A program made the position numbers and the translations under genes. From Opitutia bacterium Tous-C1TDCM (lineage in GTDB: Bacteria > Verrucomicrobiota > Verrucomicrobiia > Opitutales > Opitutaceae), in NCBI GenBank assembly GCA_002288455.1, contig NEUS01000039.1:1-33133 (forward strand): 33,133 bases of DNA. Reading direction: 5' to 3'. This document shows positions 14,891 through 22,175 of the stretch, one piece after another (positions within the stretch are counted from its first letter, which is position 1; each line of letters begins with the position of its first letter). The notes below the pieces were generated by a model. The model was not told the DNA's origin and searched no databases. It was given only the letters and a program-made list of their open reading frames with translations.

Positions 14891-17800
14891 GTGGCCACCG
14901 CCGATTCCAACTTCGTCCACCTGCACGTCCACACCGATTACAGCCTCCTCGACGGCTGCTGCCGCATCGACCGGCTGATGGACCGCGCCCACGAACTCGG
15001 CATGAAGGCCATGGCCCTCACCGACCACGGCAATCTCTACGGCGCGATCGAGTTCTACAACCAGGCCAAGACCAAGGGCATCAAACCCCTCATCGGCTGC
15101 GAACTCTACCTTGTCGAAACCTCCCGGCTCGAGAAACACGGCCGCTCCGACGAAGGGAAATCCATCTTCCACCTCGGCCTCCTCGCCAAGAACCTCACCG
15201 GCTACCAAAACCTGCTCAAGCTCGTCTCCGACGCCCACCTCAAGGGCTTCTATTACAAGCCCCGCACCGACCTCGAGACCCTCGCCAAATACGCCGGCGG
15301 CCTCATCGGCTTCACCGGCTGCCTCGCCTCCCTCGTCCCCCAGCACCTGCTCTTCGATCGCTACGAGGAGGCCCGCCGGGCCTGCGGCCGTTTCGTCGAG
15401 ATCTTCGGCAAGGAAAACTACTTCGTCGAAATCCAGGATCACGGCATCCCCGAACAGATCAAAATCATCCCCGGCCTGCTCAAACTCGCCGAGGAATTCG
15501 GCCTCAAGGTCATCTGCTCGAACGATGTCCACTACGTGCGCAACTCCGACTCCGGCCCCCACGACGCGATGCTCTGCATCCAGACGGGCTCGAAGATCGA
15601 CGACGAGAAACGCATGCGTTTTTCGGGCAACCAATTCTACCTCAAGTCCCGCGACGAGATGGCGAAGCTCTTCGCCGAGGTCCCCGAATCCGTCCTCAAC
15701 ACCCAGCTCGTCGCCGAGATGTGCGAGCTCGCGATCCCGTTTCCCAAAGGCAGCGAACGCTACCCGCGCTACCCGCTCCCGCCCGAAATCAAGACGCAGT
15801 TCACCTCGCCCTCCTACCTCCGCGAACTCTGCGTCCAGGGCCTGAAAGCCCGCTACGGTTTCGATTTCGAGGAGGTCCGCCTCCGGCCGATCGTCGCCGA
15901 ACGCCTCGCCAAGCTCACCGATCTCCCGCCCGGCCAAAAGCCCTCCGCCCCCGACTACTCCGGCCTCCCCCTCGCCGAGGAACTCGCCGTCCGCATGGGC
16001 TACGAGCTCGCCATCATCAATGTCACTGGCTTCGTCGACTACTTCCTCGTCGTCTGGGACTTCATCGCCTGGGCCAAGGCCCACGGCGTCCCCGTCGGCC
16101 CCGGCCGCGGCTCCGGCGCCGGCTGCCTCGTCGCCTACCTGCTCGGTATCACCAATCTCGATCCGATCCGCTTCAAGCTGCTCTTCGAGCGTTTCCTCAA
16201 CCCCGAGCGCGTCTCGCCGCCCGACTTCGACATCGATTTCTGCATGCGCCGCCGCGAAGAGGTCATCAACTACGTGCGCGAGAAGTACGGCCGCGACTGC
16301 GTCGCCAACATCATCACCTACGGCACCCTCGGCGCCAAGATGGTCATCCGCGACATCTCCCGCGTCCACAACCTCGCCTTCGCCGACGCCGACCGCCTCG
16401 CGAAGATGATCCCCGACGAGCTCAACATCACCCTCGAGGACTCCGTCGCCAAATCTTCCGAACTCCGCGACGAGGTGAACAAAAACCCCGTCGCCAAGAA
16501 AATCTTCGACCAGGCCCGCGTCCTCGAAGGCATGGTCCGCAACACCGGCAAACACGCCGCCGGCATCATCATCACCGACCAGGCCCTCGACGACTTCGTC
16601 CCCCTCACCCTCCAGGAAGGCGACGTCACCGTGCAGTTCGACATGAACGCCGTCGGCAAGCTCGGCCTGCTGAAGATGGATTTCCTCGGCCTCAAGACGC
16701 TCACCGTCATCTCCGACGCCGTCGAAAACGTCCGCCGCACCGCCGATCCGAAATTCGACATCGAGTCCCTCCCCCTCGACGACCCCAGGACCTACACCAT
16801 CCTCAACGCCGGCAAAACGGTCGGCGTGTTCCAGCTCGAATCTCCCGGCATGCAGAACGCCTGCAAGCAGGTCGGCGTCTCCAATATCGACGATATCAAC
16901 GCCATCTGCGCCCTCTACCGCCCCGGCCCGATGGCGTTCATCCCCGACTACGCCCGCGGCAAGAAAGACCCGTCCTCCGTCAGCTACCCGCACAAGCTGC
17001 TCGAGCAGTCCCTGCAGGAAACCTACGGCATCATCGTTTACCAGGAACAGGTGATGGAGTGCGCCAAGATCATCGCCGGCTACACGCTCGGCGGCGCCGA
17101 CATGCTCCGCCGCGCCATGGGCAAAAAGGACGCCGAGGCCATGGCCAAGGAACGCATCAAGTTCGTCGAAGGCGCCAAGCGCGTGAACAACATCGAAGAG
17201 AAGAAGGCCAACGAGATCTTCGACCTGCTCAACAAGTTCGCCGCCTACGGTTTCAACAAATCGCACTCCGCCGCCTACGCCCTCGTCAGCTACCAGACCG
17301 CGTATCTGAAAGCCAACTACCCGGTCCAGTTCATGGCCGCCGTGCTCACCGCCGAACTCGGCAACGCGGAAAAAGTCTCCCACTTCATCGCCGAAGCCGA
17401 AGCCATGGGCATCGTCGTCCTCGGCCCCGACGTGAACGAATCCCGCGAGACGTTCACCCCGGTCGTGCGTCGCCCCGGCGACGCCGTTTCCGGTCTCTCG
17501 ACTCTCAACTCTCAACTTTCAACCGACCGAAGCGAATCGCAGATTCGCTTCGGTCTGGCAGGCATCAAGGGCGTCGGCGAACAGGCCGCCGCCAAGATCC
17601 TCGAGGAACGCGAACGCCGCGGCCCCTACGCCGATTTCCGCGACTTCATGATCCGCGCCGATGCCCGCGCCATCAACAAACGCGTCCTCGAAAACCTCGT
17701 CGCCACCGGCGCCTTCGATTTCAGCGGCGCCCCGCGCGAGGAACTCTTCGCCCAGCTCGACGAAGCCATCTCCGCCCTCGGCGAACTCCACCGCAAATAC

Positions 17801-18772
17801 CCCGCCCTGCGCAAAGACGCCCCCGTCGCCAAGGCCGAGGAACCCGCCGAATCCATGCTCTTCGACATGGCCGCCGCGGACACCCCCGCCGCCCTCCCCG
17901 ACCGCCAGGTCCTGCGCGACGAGTTCGCCAACTTCCTCCGCCACACCCGCCGCGCCCCCGTCGCCGCCGCCGCGGCCGCGAAATCCGACGACGCGATGTT
18001 CGACCTCGGCTCGGCTCCGAACTCCAAACTCCAAACTCCGAACTCCAAATCGGCGTCTACCGCCGCCGCCGAGCGCCGCCTCACCTCCGCCAACGTCCTC
18101 CAGTTCGAGAAAGAATTGCTCGGCTTCTACGTTTCCGGCCACCCGATGAACGCCTACGTCGGGCTCGCCGAGGCGATCAACACCTACGCTATCGACGAAC
18201 TCCTCCTCCAGGGCGACCGCGTCGAATTCCGCCTCTGCGGCATCGCCGCCAACATCGTCAAACGCCTCTCGAAAAAGGACAACCGCCCCTGGGCCGCCTT
18301 CACCCTCGCGACCAAGCACGGCTCCATCGGCCTCAACATTTTCGCCGACGGCTACGAAGCCTACGGCAAGAGCCTCGCCGAAAACGCCTTGGTCCTCGTC
18401 CAGGGCAACATCATCGTCAATCAGGAGGGTCCGCGCATCAACGTGAAGGAAATCTACCCGCTCGACGGCCAGGTCGCCGGCCTCGTCAAGCGCGTCACCT
18501 GGCTTCTCCACCCGTCGCACCCCGCGGTCCCGGCCTTCCTGCAGCAGCTGCGCTCCACCCTCGACAAACAGGCCGGCGACACCCGCGTGAGCCTCGGCTT
18601 CGTCTTCGAAAACCGCGTCGCCTCCGTCGCCGAGGCCAGCAACGCCCTCTCCTGGAAACTCAACGCCCCCGCCTTCCAGACCCTCCGCGCCCACCCCGCC
18701 GTCGCCGGCGTCCAAGTCGAAACCCGCCCCCTCGAACTCAAAGAGGACCGCCGCTGGAAGAAACGCAGCTAG
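14891..18772 (+). CDS. dnaE: DNA polymerase III subunit alpha (DnaE1)
   Basis: A 1293-residue replicative polymerase from a GTG that places the PHP domain at the N-terminus (FVHLHVHTDYSLLDGC, ALTDHGNLYGAIEFYN). The polymerase core has GPGRGSGAGCLVAYLLGIT, the catalytic PDFDIDFCMRRREEVINYV (D445, D447) and the third acid in KMDFLGLKTLT (D597). Also visible are LYRPGPMAFIPDYARGK, GIIVYQEQVMECA and the finger segment KFAAYGFNKSHSAAYALVSY. Then come the helix-hairpin-helix part (IKGVGEQAAAKILEERERRG) and the OB fold (VEFRLCGIAANIVKRL). It is longer than E. coli DnaE (1160). Part of the excess is two repeat-like in-frame stretches at residues 869-883 and 1043-1053. A longer open frame from 14291 crosses rpsU and its terminator and is rejected as the start. 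Confidence 0.96.
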   Translation: MATADSNFVHLHVHTDYSLLDGCCRIDRLMDRAHELGMKAMALTDHGNLYGAIEFYNQAKTKGIKPLIGCELYLVETSRLEKHGRSDEGKSIFHLGLLAKNLTGYQNLLKLVSDAHLKGFYYKPRTDLETLAKYAGGLIGFTGCLASLVPQHLLFDRYEEARRACGRFVEIFGKENYFVEIQDHGIPEQIKIIPGLLKLAEEFGLKVICSNDVHYVRNSDSGPHDAMLCIQTGSKIDDEKRMRFSGNQFYLKSRDEMAKLFAEVPESVLNTQLVAEMCELAIPFPKGSERYPRYPLPPEIKTQFTSPSYLRELCVQGLKARYGFDFEEVRLRPIVAERLAKLTDLPPGQKPSAPDYSGLPLAEELAVRMGYELAIINVTGFVDYFLVVWDFIAWAKAHGVPVGPGRGSGAGCLVAYLLGITNLDPIRFKLLFERFLNPERVSPPDFDIDFCMRRREEVINYVREKYGRDCVANIITYGTLGAKMVIRDISRVHNLAFADADRLAKMIPDELNITLEDSVAKSSELRDEVNKNPVAKKIFDQARVLEGMVRNTGKHAAGIIITDQALDDFVPLTLQEGDVTVQFDMNAVGKLGLLKMDFLGLKTLTVISDAVENVRRTADPKFDIESLPLDDPRTYTILNAGKTVGVFQLESPGMQNACKQVGVSNIDDINAICALYRPGPMAFIPDYARGKKDPSSVSYPHKLLEQSLQETYGIIVYQEQVMECAKIIAGYTLGGADMLRRAMGKKDAEAMAKERIKFVEGAKRVNNIEEKKANEIFDLLNKFAAYGFNKSHSAAYALVSYQTAYLKANYPVQFMAAVLTAELGNAEKVSHFIAEAEAMGIVVLGPDVNESRETFTPVVRRPGDAVSGLSTLNSQLSTDRSESQIRFGLAGIKGVGEQAAAKILEERERRGPYADFRDFMIRADARAINKRVLENLVATGAFDFSGAPREELFAQLDEAISALGELHRKYPALRKDAPVAKAEEPAESMLFDMAAADTPAALPDRQVLRDEFANFLRHTRRAPVAAAAAAKSDDAMFDLGSAPNSKLQTPNSKSASTAAAERRLTSANVLQFEKELLGFYVSGHPMNAYVGLAEAINTYAIDELLLQGDRVEFRLCGIAANIVKRLSKKDNRPWAAFTLATKHGSIGLNIFADGYEAYGKSLAENALVLVQGNIIVNQEGPRINVKEIYPLDGQVAGLVKRVTWLLHPSHPAVPAFLQQLRSTLDKQAGDTRVSLGFVFENRVASVAEASNALSWKLNAPAFQTLRAHPAVAGVQVETRPLELKEDRRWKKRS
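17494..17555. repeat. Repeat fragment and perfect 14-bp palindrome inside dnaE
   Basis: TCTCGACTCTCAACTCTCAA and the following CTTTCAAC (17495-17523) repeat the CTCAACTTTCAACTCTCAAC words at the right end of the 123-bp element at 5458-5580. They are followed directly by GACCGAAGCGAATC (17525-17538), a GCA loop and its exact reverse complement (17542-17555). The stretch is read in frame as LSTLNSQLSTDRSES, just before the conserved IRFGLAGIKGVGE. Confidence 0.85.
18017..18049. repeat. AACTCCAAACTCC repeat inside dnaE
   Basis: Four near-identical units (CCGAACTCCAAA, CTCCAAA, CTCCGAACTCCAAA) give residues PNSKLQTPNSK (1043-1053). This is a composition unlike the surrounding Ala/Arg/Asp-rich protein. 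On the opposite strand it resembles GGTTCGGAGTTCGGAGTTCG of the gap at 313-331. Confidence 0.7.
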
Positions 18773-18777
18773 GATAA

Positions 18778-18936
18778 AATCGGAATTGGGAAACCGGAGA
18801 CCGGAAACAAACACCGGCCTCGCCATCTTTCCGCCGGCTCCGTATCCACCTTTCTGTTTCCGGTTTCCGGTCTCCGCATTCCGGGTTTCTCCTTCCGCCT
18901 TTCCCACTCCGGTCTCCGGTTTCCGAATTCCGCATT
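18778..18936. repeat. Inverted CCGGAGACC / CCGGTCTCC repeat between dnaE and the rRNA methyltransferase
   Basis: CGGAATTGGGAAACCGGAGA continuing to CCGG (18781-18804) and the block 18909-18932 are 24-nt inverted arms with one mismatch. Further CGGTTTCCGGTCTCCG words lie between them at about 18860-18876. The element fills the whole 167-bp gap and ends a few bases before the next ATG. Confidence 0.85.
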
Positions 18937-18939
18937 TCA

Positions 18940-20079
18940 ATGGACCTCGCCGCCACGCTCAACCACGCCGCCCAGGTGATCTCGACGATCTCCGCCGACC
19001 AGCGCGCGGACTCCGCCCTCCGTTTCTATTTCGAGACCCACCGCTACCTGCAGCCCCCGGCCAAACGCGCGATCAGCCACGCCGTGTTTTCCTACTTCCG
19101 CTGGCTCTCCTGGCTCGACCCGCAGTCCTCCCCCCAGAAACGCGTCGAACAGGCCGGCACGATCCACAAGCGCTTCGCCGCCGACGAGAAATCCGTCAAA
19201 GCCGAGGCCCTCGCCGTCCGTGCCGTCCCGGATTGGCTCTGGAGCGAACTCGATTTCCCCGCCGATCCCGCCGCGGCCGCGACCGCCAAGGCCGCCTACC
19301 TCCGCCAGCTCCAGCGCGATCCCGCCCTCTGGCTCCGCGCCCGCCCCAACCAGGGCGCGAAACTCGCCGCGTCCCTCCGCGACTGCGACTTCTCGCAACG
19401 CGCCCCCGACGCCCTCCGCTTCACCGGCCGCCAGGATCTCTTCCGCACCGAGGAATTCAAACACGGCGACTTCGAGATCCAGGATCTCTCCTCCCAGCTC
19501 GTCGGCCACGCCTGCGCGCCCAAACCCGGCGAAACCTGGTGGGACGCCTGCGCCGGCGAAGGGGGCAAGACGCTCCACCTCGCCGACCTCATGGCCAACA
19601 AAGGCCTGATCTGGGCCACCGACCGGCATACCAAAAGACTGGATACGCTCAAACGCCGCGCCTCCCGCGCCCAATTGTTCAACTACCGCACCGCGGTCTG
19701 GGACGGCACCGCCAAGCTCCCGACCAAGGCCAAGTTCGACGGCGTCCTCCTCGACGCCCCCTGCAGCGGCGTCGGCACCTGGCAGCGCAACCCGCAGGCC
19801 CGCTGGACCACGACGCCCGCCGACGTGCAGGAACTCGCCGCCATCCAGCTCGGCCTGCTGAACCAGATCGCCGGCTCGTTGAAACCCGGCGGCCGCCTCG
19901 TGTACGCCGTGTGCACGCTCACCCGCCGCGAAACCGTGGCCGTGGCCGACGCCTTCGCCGCCGCCCACCCGGAATTCGAACCGCACCCGCTCTTCGACGC
20001 CGACTCTCGCGTCACCCTCTGGCCCCACGAACTCGACGCCAACGGCATGTTCATCGCCGCCTGGAAGAAAAAGCGGTAA
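18940..20079 (+). CDS. RsmB/NOP-family SAM-dependent RNA (cytosine-C5) methyltransferase
   Basis: A 379-residue protein. The N-terminal half (about 1-130) is helical and resembles the NusB-like part of RsmB relatives (SHAVFSYFRWLSWL). The catalytic domain has EIQDLSSQLVGHA, motif I WDACAGEGGKTLHLAD, an acidic SAM-ribose segment (IWATDRHTKRLDTL), motif IV LLDAPCSGVGTWQRNPQARW and motif VI VYAVCTLTRRET. The cysteines in PCSG and VCTL match the two catalytic cysteines of RNA m5C methyltransferases. The 16S rRNA is the likely substrate, though the exact cytosine cannot be fixed here. The ATG follows a repeat directly with no Shine-Dalgarno. Confidence 0.9.
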   Translation: MDLAATLNHAAQVISTISADQRADSALRFYFETHRYLQPPAKRAISHAVFSYFRWLSWLDPQSSPQKRVEQAGTIHKRFAADEKSVKAEALAVRAVPDWLWSELDFPADPAAAATAKAAYLRQLQRDPALWLRARPNQGAKLAASLRDCDFSQRAPDALRFTGRQDLFRTEEFKHGDFEIQDLSSQLVGHACAPKPGETWWDACAGEGGKTLHLADLMANKGLIWATDRHTKRLDTLKRRASRAQLFNYRTAVWDGTAKLPTKAKFDGVLLDAPCSGVGTWQRNPQARWTTTPADVQELAAIQLGLLNQIAGSLKPGGRLVYAVCTLTRRETVAVADAFAAAHPEFEPHPLFDADSRVTLWPHELDANGMFIAAWKKKR

Positions 20080-20182
20080 GCCGAAAGCGCTAAGCTTAAA
20101 GCCCCAAGCTCTGCCCTTACAGCTTAGTGCTTAAAGCCCCTGTGTTCAGCTTTCCGCTTATCGCTTAAAGCTTAAAGCTCCC
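20080..20182. repeat. AAGCTTAAAGC repeat leader between two methyltransferase genes
   Basis: The 106-bp gap is made of AAGC/GCTT words: GCGCTAAGCTTAAAGCCCC on the left, CAGCTTAGTGCTTAAAGCCC in the middle and GCTTTCCGCTTATCGCTTAA followed by AGCTTAAAGC on the right. The orientation is partly inverted. GCTTTCCGCTTA and AAGCTCTAAGC words recur at 32789-32880. Confidence 0.75.
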
Positions 20183-20185
20183 CCC

Positions 20186-21136
20186 ATGCCCCCCGGCAAG
20201 ATCACCGCCGCCACGGTCCGGGCCGATTTCAACGATCTCCTCGCGGTCGTGCACTACACGCGCGCCGCGCACGAGCTCGGCCTCTGGGCCTCGGAGCGGC
20301 TCCTGATCGAGCGCCACTTCACCGACCGCACCGCACCCCTGCTCGAAGCCGGCTGCGGCGCCGGCCGCGTGACCCTCGGCCTTTGGCAACTCGGCTACCG
20401 CGAGCTCGTCGCCTTCGACTTCGCCGAAGAGCTCGTCGACCAGGCCCGCAGCCTCGCCGCCGAGCGCCTCCCGGAGAATACACCACCCGACCCCGCCTCC
20501 GATATCAGTCCTATCCGTCCCATCCGTCCCATGGGACCCATAGGACCTATAGGACCCATAGACTCCCCCCCCGCCCCCCTCACCTTCCTCCACGCCGACG
20601 CCACCGCCCTCCTCTCGCCGCAAAGTAACCTATTGGGTTACTTTGCCGCGTCGCGCCCGCGCGGCTGCACCGACCCGCGCGGCTATTTCGGCGGCGCGCT
20701 CTTCCCCTTCAACGGCCTCATGCAGATCCCCGGCCGCGCGCACCGGCGCGAGGCGCTGCGCGGTCTGGCGGAGGTCTGCGCGCCCGGCGCGCCGCTGCTC
20801 TTCACGACGCACGACCGCGACGCCTCGCCCACCGAGCGCGCGCTCTGGCGCCTCGAGACGATCCGCTGGACGCGCGGCGAGCAGGACCCGCGCCTCGTCG
20901 AATTCGGCGACCGCTACTTCGAGGACGAAGCCGGCCGCACCTTCATGCACCTGCCCGACCGCCGCGAAATCCTCGAGGACCTCGCCGCCACCGGCTGGAC
21001 GCACACCTTCGACGCCCTCCGACCCGAAATCGCCAAAGAGTCCCGCGCCGTCCGCGACTTCTCCGACGAATGCCGCTTCTGGATCGCGACGAAGGAAAAT
21101 CGGGAAAGCGGGAAATCGAAAAAGCGGAAAACCTGA
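20186..21136 (+). CDS. Class I SAM-dependent methyltransferase with in-frame repeat insertions
   Basis: A 316-residue protein with SAM motif I LLEAGCGAGRVTLGLWQLGY (52-71), an acidic motif-II position in VAFDFAEELVDQA and an HADAT motif (137-141). The substrate is unknown. Three parts look foreign. D106-D126 (DISPIRPIRPMGPIGPIGPI, then D) is encoded by TCCGTCCCAT / ATGGGACCCATAGGA words. S144-F153 (SPQSNLLGYF) is encoded by a perfect 11-bp hairpin. The C-terminus (NRESGKSKKRKT) is encoded by the GGGAAAGCGGGAAATC repeat that fills the next gap. The body without these pieces looks like a normal small methyltransferase. The ATG is preceded by six Cs, not a Shine-Dalgarno. Confidence 0.85.
   Translation: MPPGKITAATVRADFNDLLAVVHYTRAAHELGLWASERLLIERHFTDRTAPLLEAGCGAGRVTLGLWQLGYRELVAFDFAEELVDQARSLAAERLPENTPPDPASDISPIRPIRPMGPIGPIGPIDSPPAPLTFLHADATALLSPQSNLLGYFAASRPRGCTDPRGYFGGALFPFNGLMQIPGRAHRREALRGLAEVCAPGAPLLFTTHDRDASPTERALWRLETIRWTRGEQDPRLVEFGDRYFEDEAGRTFMHLPDRREILEDLAATGWTHTFDALRPEIAKESRAVRDFSDECRFWIATKENRESGKSKKRKT
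20501..20646. repeat. Two palindromic repeat stretches inside the methyltransferase gene
   Basis: 20501-20563 has TCCTATCCGTCCCATCCGTC followed by ATGGGACCCATAGGACCTAT, giving a partly self-complementary stretch. 20620-20646 has GCAAAGTAACC, a 5-nt TATTG loop and GGTTACTTTGC, a perfect inverted repeat. Both keep the frame open and encode low-complexity or AT-richer peptide in an otherwise GC-rich gene. Confidence 0.85.
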
Positions 21137-21345
21137 TCCCCGCCGGATCCTATCCGGTCGATCCTGTCTCCGCCCTCCTGTCCCATCCTGTCCCGCCTTG
21201 GCCTCCCTCATTCCGATCCGGGACAGGATGCACAGGACACAAAACAACAGGACCAACAGGATTCCCCCCGGCCCGATTTCCCTATTTCCCGCTTTCCCGC
21301 TTTTCCCGCTTTCCCATTTTTCGCGTTTCTTCTTTCCCAATTTCC
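21094..21345. repeat. Nested inverted repeat: GGGAAAGCGGGAAA arms enclosing GACAGGA arms
   Basis: The outer left arm GGAAAATCGGGAAAGCGGGA (from 21094, running on to about 21130 inside the methyltransferase 3' end) is complementary to the CCCGATTTCCCTATTTCCCG and CTTTCCCGCTTTTCCCG run from 21272 onward. Inside, TCCTGTCCCATCCTGTCCCG (21176-21195) pairs with CGGGACAGGATGCACAGGA (21219-21237). Further CCAATTTCCCGCG words follow to about 21350. It lies between the convergent methyltransferase and flavin reductase genes. Confidence 0.85.
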
Positions 21346-21367
21346 CGCGTTTCTTCTTTTCCCCCGC

Positions 21368-21973
21368 CTACGGCCGTTCCAATTCGAACCGCTCCGTCGT
21401 CCGCGCGTAGCCGTCGCCGCCGAGCCGCGCGATGAGATCCATTTTACCGGCGTCCGGTTTGCCGTCCGCGCCGAGCACCGCGTCGGCCACGTGCACGCGT
21501 AGGATCTTTCCGAATACGACGTTCGCCGCCAGCGGCCCCTCGCCGATCGTCACGATCCGGTCGAGCTTGCACTCGAACGCCACCGGCGCCGCCGCCACCC
21601 GCGGCGGCCTGACCGTCGTGCTCGGCGCCGCCGCGATGCCGAACTTTTCGAATTCGCTCTCGCCGTAGGGCAAACTCGCCGAAGTCGCGCTCATCGCCTC
21701 GACGAGCACGAACGGCACGAGGTTCACGACGAACTCCCCCGTCGCCTCGATGTTGCGCACCGTGTCCTTCTTCGCGCCCTCGCGCGTGTTCACCGGCACA
21801 AACATCAGCGTCGGCGGATTCGCCGTCACGCCTTGGAAAAACGAGAACGGCGCCAGGTTCGTCTTCCCGTCCGGCGACACCGTCGCCACCCACGCCACCG
21901 GCCGCGGCAAAATCGTCGCGATCATCCACGCATAAGCCTCCCGCGCCTTCAGCCCCGCAAAATCGATTTCCAT
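21368..21973 (-). CDS. Flavin reductase family protein (FMN-binding split barrel)
   Basis: A 201-residue protein from an ATG at 21973 (MEIDFAGLKAREAYAWM). The fold's conserved parts are ILPRPVAWVATVSPDGKTNLAPFSFFQGVTANPPTLMFVPV, where the flavin-phosphate-binding region lies, then DTVRNIEATGEFVVNLV and AFECKLDRIVTIGEGPLAANVVFGKILRVHV. Such proteins bind FMN and reduce flavin or act as flavoredoxin-like proteins. The partner is not apparent here. A GGGTGGGGGG stretch just before the ATG could act as a ribosome-binding site. The frame is open upstream to 22264, but that ~97-residue Lys/Arg/Gly-rich extension is translated repeat and overlaps galM, so it is rejected. Confidence 0.88.
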   Translation of the reverse strand: MEIDFAGLKAREAYAWMIATILPRPVAWVATVSPDGKTNLAPFSFFQGVTANPPTLMFVPVNTREGAKKDTVRNIEATGEFVVNLVPFVLVEAMSATSASLPYGESEFEKFGIAAAPSTTVRPPRVAAAPVAFECKLDRIVTIGEGPLAANVVFGKILRVHVADAVLGADGKPDAGKMDLIARLGGDGYARTTERFELERP

Positions 21974-22030
21974 CCCCCCACCCTGCCGCTGCCCGATCCC
22001 GAAGCAACCTCCCGCCCCCCAGCCGGCCTT

Positions 22031-22168
22031 CGTTTCCCGATTTTCCAATTTCCCGATTTTCACCTTCCGCCTTCCGCCTTTCGCCTTTGGTCTTCGTTCC
22101 CCCTTTCCCAATTTTCCGCTTTCCGCCTTTTCCGATTTTCGCCTTCCGCCTTTCGCCTTTCGCTTTCT
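22031..22168. repeat. Pyrimidine repeat leader of galM (CCTTCCGCCTTTCGCC / TTTCCCGATTTTCC words)
   Basis: The 202-bp divergent gap between the flavin reductase and galM contains runs of TTTCCCGATTTTCCAATTTC, CACCTTCCGCCTTCCGCCTT and CGCCTTTCGCCTTTCGC. The plus strand is almost purine-free for ~140 bp. It ends 7 nt before the galM ATG. Promoters for both genes must lie in or beside it; none was recognised. Confidence 0.75.
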
Positions 22169-22175
22169 ATCCCCC

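Noticed and set aside
14879-17515. A very long open frame (878 codons) antisense to dnaE
   Set aside because: Val/Gly/Asp/Glu-rich composition mirroring dnaE codon bias; no domain is visible.
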